The position numbers and the translations under genes are program-made. A stretch of 64,000 nt of DNA, from assembly GCA_914767715.1 (NCBI GenBank), contig OU612071.1, forward strand, positions 15,434,948 through 15,498,947, written 5' to 3'. Below the pieces are notes generated by a model. The model worked only from the letters and a program-made list of their open reading frames with translations, had not been told where the DNA came from and ran no database searches. The stretch is from Membranipora membranacea (Eukaryota; Bryozoa; Gymnolaemata; Cheilostomatida; Membraniporidae). Below, in pieces: positions 59,879-64,000 of this stretch. The number at the start of each line of letters is the position of its first letter. Position 1 is the stretch's first letter.

Positions 59879-60225
59879 CCCTATAGGAGTTTAATTTAGC
59901 TAGAGTTTAATTTCGCTATCTGGACATGGTACTAAATTTCACTAGTACTAAATTTCGCTAGTAGACTTATTAGTGAAAATTAAAATAAAATGTCCAAGCT
60001 GGGATTCAAACCCAGGGCATAAATCTACATCTGAATGCAAGGCAGAAACTTAGACCACTACACCACGCTAGCTTGTATGCTCAGGTGAGGTGTATTCCTG
60101 TATAGTTGTACATCGTTTATGAAACTATGGTGAGTGAGTTTAATTTAAGATACACTAAATTTCGCAACCTAGGCAACAACCGAAAAGCGAATCCTAAATG
60201 CCGCGAAAACTAAACTCCTATAGGG
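59879..60225. mobile_element. TA-flanked MITE (Tc1/mariner-like) with tRNA-like segment
   Basis: 347 bp. Ends CCCTATAGGAGTTTAATTT and the complement of CCCTATAGGAGTTTAGTTT (18 of 19 matching), flanked by TA on each side (59877-59878, 60226-60227). A TA target fits Tc1/mariner. No transposase. A tRNA-like segment lies at 60,001-60,075 on the minus strand. Confidence 0.8.
60001..60075 (-). repeat. tRNA-like segment inside the TA-flanked MITE
   Basis: Minus strand: box-A-like GCGTGGTGTAGTGG and box-B-like GGTTTGAATCC, followed by CAGCTTGGAC. Same pol III-type layout as the segments in the other two element families. Confidence 0.62.
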
Positions 60226-60842
60226 TATATCGAATTCAAATATTAATTTCTGTCAGACACACACGTTGCTGATGAACAGTCAAGCATCGAGTATCAGCTA
60301 CTTTACTACGTTCAGCCAATTAGCATTGAGTATCATAGGTATAATGTAGCAGCTACTATTCTAGCCATGACATTTCTGTTATCGGTAAATTTGGGGAGTC
60401 ATTTGATAAGCAATTGTTAGCAGTTGCTTATGGTTAAATAACAAATGAATTAATTTTTTTATTTACTTACATCCAAGAGTCCAAGAGCGAACTGGTTCTT
60501 TTCAGTCAGTGAGATTGGTGTCTGTTGTGGATCATCATTGTGGTAGATCACCCTGCAGTTATATAAGAAGCATCAATTAATCGTTTATGTTATATTGAGC
60601 GATAAATATCGATACATGTATAATGTATAGCAATTTACCTGTTATTATTTTAGACCTGTTGCTATTGATTTATTAAATAAAGTGTTTTCTTAGTTTGTGT
60701 GTTTTATTATTTTATAGATTTTTTATAGATTATTTTATAGAATTTTACTACCACATTTATTTGTGATCTTGGCAGGCTTTTCACAATCTTAGCTCGCTCT
60801 CAAACATGAGATGATGAGTACATATACATACATACATTCCTA
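60226..60842. other. Intergenic, no gene seen
   Basis: AT-rich, including short tttatagatt repeats near 60,710-60,740. Confidence 0.5.
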
Positions 60843-61091
60843 TTGATCCTTTATAATTCGGTCGAACAGCGTAGTTGTGACATGCAGCAAGTCATTGAAT
60901 TATTCGAGGGTTGTATGCTGAGTGGCACCGTCCCAGACGAGGAGGCTACAGTCTGCTGTCCCTTCTGTAGGAGGGTGGTGGATGTTCCATCGGGAGCTCC
61001 TTTCCACAATGGCATCGAACAAGGAGGACGAAGTTTGTGCACTTTGTTGCGCTCCCGTCCTGGTAGACTGACCATCTACACGGCATGTTGA
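60843..61091 (+). other. GC-richer coding-like patch, unassigned
   Basis: This patch is clearly richer in G and C than its surroundings and open on both strands. One plus frame has paired cysteines (VCCPFCRRVV); another, from the ATG near 61,012, reads MASNKEDEVCALCC and soon stops. The Cys-x-x-Cys words recall zinc-binding fingers found in some retroelement ORF1s, but this is only a resemblance. Probably a decayed fragment of a gene or element. Confidence 0.3.
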
Positions 61092-61947
61092 CACTTTTTA
61101 TTCACCCGCAGGTAAAATTCTTCATCAGATAATGCATATTTTATATTGTAGTGTAGTGATTCAAATAAACTGATTTACAACGCCAAATTATTTTTTCCAT
61201 CTACTTATACATGTATAAACTGTCTTTGTCCCTTAGAGAGAGAACTTTATTTGGTCTGTTATGTTATAAAACCTTTCAGTTTTTTAATGTGTAATTGTTT
61301 TTATCATTATGTTTTTTTATATTATTATATAGGTGAAATGTCAGGTTGATAATAATATTCTAGATTTAATCTTTTTGATAAGTGTAAGGACAATATGGAG
61401 TCCTCCACCTCTCTAGTGTCACATCGTTTTTCTGCCATTGAATGATGTCCCTGGTGTGATATTTGGTCATACTAAGCCAAGGTCACTGATTATACAGGCC
61501 GGGGTTGACCTGTTGACACTCATGCTTCCCTGGAGTCGGCATGCATGTCTTAACTAATATAGCGAGTGTTTTATTTTTGTTTCAGTATTTTGTAACTTTC
61601 ATGGATGCAGATATTATGCAAGTTATGCCTGATCCATCAGACTGAGTTATCCATTATCATTTTCATATGGAATATTACATCGTTTTTAACTTACTCTCTC
61701 TCGTAATCAATTTTTATGATCAAATATTTATTCGGTTTCGGTTTTAGAATTCAATTCATTGAAATGTGCTTCAATTTTTGAAGAGCATTGATCCAATGAT
61801 GTGTCTTAAAGTCTTAAAGTTAAAGTCACCGAGTAAATAGTAGTAATTGTCTCCCCGTAAAAAGAACCTCTGATGGGTGCTGAGTATACCACATTCATGA
61901 CAAAACAAGCATGGACAAGGCAGAACCATTATCGGACTTAAACACAC
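61092..61947. other. Intergenic, no gene seen
   Basis: AT-rich with no recognised repeat or ORF. Confidence 0.5.
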
Positions 61948-62372
61948 TTGCCAGCAGGCAGTAGAGAAAGTAATGCCCTCTTTCTTAAGAGTTTGCTTAT
62001 TGGCGACAAACGCCTTTGGTGTGGGAAAACAACAGACCTGGCCGTTTTAGATACATTTAAAAGGGGCTGCCAGCCATTTATCAGGCACCTACTTGAGAAT
62101 TGTGAAACAATAGACGACACACTAACAACAGTGCTCAGTTCTGAAAATAGGTCACCACCAACTGGAAAGGGAAAGTGGAAAGGCACCCTGCCGGGAAAAA
62201 TGCGGAGCAGGTGGTGATCAGACCCTTAAATACGAGCGATTGGACACCACTGGACCAACATCTCAGGCAGGCTATCCCAATTGATGAGGACCTTGGGCAT
62301 GACGTCAGGGAAGACAACCAGCCTGCCCATCGGGCATGGGATCCGTTATATCATCTCCAATGCTCTAATTGA
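61948..62372 (+). pseudogene. Two overlapping frames of an unassigned coding-like remnant
   Basis: Frames 61948-62217 and 62175-62372 overlap in different phases, and their composition (polar, few rare words, more G and C than the flanks) suggests one former coding stretch with a frameshift near 62,190-62,205. No family motif is recognised. No splice-supported extension was found on either side. Confidence 0.3.
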
Positions 62373-64000
62373 TTCTAAATTAAAACAATTTTGGTGTGAT
62401 AAATATTCATCCTGTAATCAGAGTTTGGCAGACCAATTTTTGTTGTTCTCTTGAAGAGTTTAAACTTTTGTTTTTCACCGATATTTTTTGAATTATTAAA
62501 GTTGTCTCAGCAAGGCACATCTTTTGTAGTTCATGCCTGAGTGATAAATAAACTTCATGATATTAAACAATCTTATGTTTTAGATCAAGAAGCTAAGATA
62601 ATACTTTTTGATTGGCTCTACATAGGGAAGCTGGAGTAACTGATGACAAGGGATACTCCAAATCTAGAGCCGAATACGCTGAGATGCTGAACCAGACAAT
62701 AACTATACTCTATACTCTAACACTTCAATTATTGTAATAATTATTATTATTATCATATTAAATGATGATGTTTGCGTACGAAATTCACAACCAAAACTGA
62801 AAAATCAATAAAACTTAATTTTGATGGGGGACCCTTATGTTGTTTTAGACAATGGCTGAGACAGACTCTACAGCTGCGTTAGTAGGGCTGAGAACTGTAA
62901 AACAGGAGATAAATGATGCAGTGACCAACTTCTATTTACATGTCACATTACTAGCAAGAAATTTTTAGGTAAATCTGAAATAAGCAAGGCTTTGTCAGCA
63001 GGGTGAATCCAGTGCTCTCTCGCCGGGCGACCGTCGGGCGAGGGGCAAAAGTCTGGGGGGCTCAGACTAATTGCTCCAGTGTAATTTTATTTAGACAGAG
63101 CAAACAAGTGCAGCAGCCTGAAATGAAAATCACTGGTTTTCACGCTTGAAAAGCTGTGGACAGGGAATGGGTCATAGTCATTGATTGTAATGTACAGTCA
63201 GTATTTATAATCTTTGGTACAGTGGTTCTTCTAATCTCTTCTTCAACTTGGGCTCATAACAGAAATGAAGGTTGTTTTGATTAGCGGGTCTCAACTCATT
63301 AAATAGTGTGTATACAAATTATAAAACTTTCTTTTGAACTTTTATGTCATCGACAGACTTGTGAGTGACTTTGTCATGTATTTGCAAAAGTTGTTATCTA
63401 ACCACAATAGCCACTAATATTACTGAATTTCCCCAATAATAGGCTCATTACAAATCGCCTGGACAAGATGGGCTGTTCATGAGTAGACAACTTAATAGTG
63501 TTAACTTATAACCCCGAAACCTACCAGACCAAGTAACCCTGAAGACTTATTTTTCATGCAAATGCATGTGTGATAGCTGTCTAAATCTCATTTCAAGCTC
63601 AAAAATGATACCAAGAAACCTGTTCATTTACAAACACTTTAACTGATCCTACCAATTGGTTGTAGCGTATTCAATTGCAATTTAGCTCCCAATTCTACTT
63701 GACAGTTGACACACACAGCCTGCAATGTAAATAGATGTCAAGTATAAGACCAACTTTAATGGAATTTGGTTTTTGTCAGTTTCAATGTGGTTCAAATATG
63801 CATGAGTCTAAACTAGTCAAACAGCGTGGAAAACAGCCAAGGACTGGATCAACCTCCCCATCAGCCATCCCCTACCTCATGGTTCCCCAGTCAAGTGGCA
63901 AGTTAGGTCCCACACAATCGGTAAACCACCCAAACCCGTTGTCGTTTAAATCCTGTACGGCAAATCAACAAACGGTTTTGCCTCATTGCCAGGACTTAAA
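62373..64000. other. Intergenic, no gene seen
   Basis: No supported gene. A GC-rich patch at 63,009-63,060 (cagtgctctctcgccgggcg) looks like a DNA-transposon tip, but no matching opposite end was found. Confidence 0.45.

Overview
The window is AT-rich eukaryotic DNA. It shows GT-AG introns of about 350-700 bp, TATA/CCAAT promoters, AATAAA signals, tRNA-derived SINEs, a non-LTR retrotransposon and several inverted-repeat DNA elements. This fits an invertebrate animal, possibly a marine deuterostome, but the sequence alone does not fix the taxon. Most of the window is repeat-driven; two small families of secreted-protein genes sit inside it.

Region 1 (1-39,700) is a tandem array of five segmental units starting near 1, 8365, 13588, 29202 and 36786. 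Each unit opens with a 5' flank and a C-type lectin gene of three exons (166 aa; signal peptide, EPN and WND calcium/sugar motifs). Copies at 1155-2684, 14741-16256 and 30349-31886 look intact. The copy in unit 2 lost its promoter and exons 1-2, leaving only exon 3 (9901-10154). The copy in unit 5 has a 1-bp frameshift in exon 2 (37930-39470). Behind each of the first four genes lies a variable number (3, 2, 5, 3) of a roughly 1.3-1.5 kb non-coding monomer, the likely substrate of unequal crossing over. The monomers carry nested insertions: two SINE families, a short retroelement-like tail, a TTAA-flanked MITE, a 1.03-kb hAT-like element with 8-bp target duplication, and a broken 3.5-kb LINE on the minus strand.

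Region 2 (39,700-42,240) is a junction: a unique insertion, an old inverted fragment of the lectin-unit 5' flank, and a diverged monomer fragment.

Region 3 (42,240-57,584) is a direct duplication of a gene for a vitelline-membrane-outer-layer-protein-I (VOMI) domain protein. Copy B (51,767-54,503) is complete: TATA box, 5' UTR exon, then three coding exons, each encoding one of the three internal repeats. Copy A (42,258-45,537) lost its promoter and signal peptide by deletion but keeps exons 3 and 4. Between the copies lies a long-inverted-repeat (foldback-like) element with an expanded 131-bp array in one arm. The duplicates also carry matching MITEs and minisatellites.

Region 4 (57,585-64,000) holds a SINE, a TA-flanked MITE and small degraded coding-like patches, with no gene I can support.

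Recurrent themes: three unrelated inverted-repeat elements each contain an internal tRNA-like segment; both gene families have lost promoters by deletions with short microhomology; and both show an excess of amino-acid-changing over silent differences between paralogues (13 to 0 in the VOMI pair, by eye). Lectin and VOMI proteins are both secreted, but nothing in the sequence proves that they act together.
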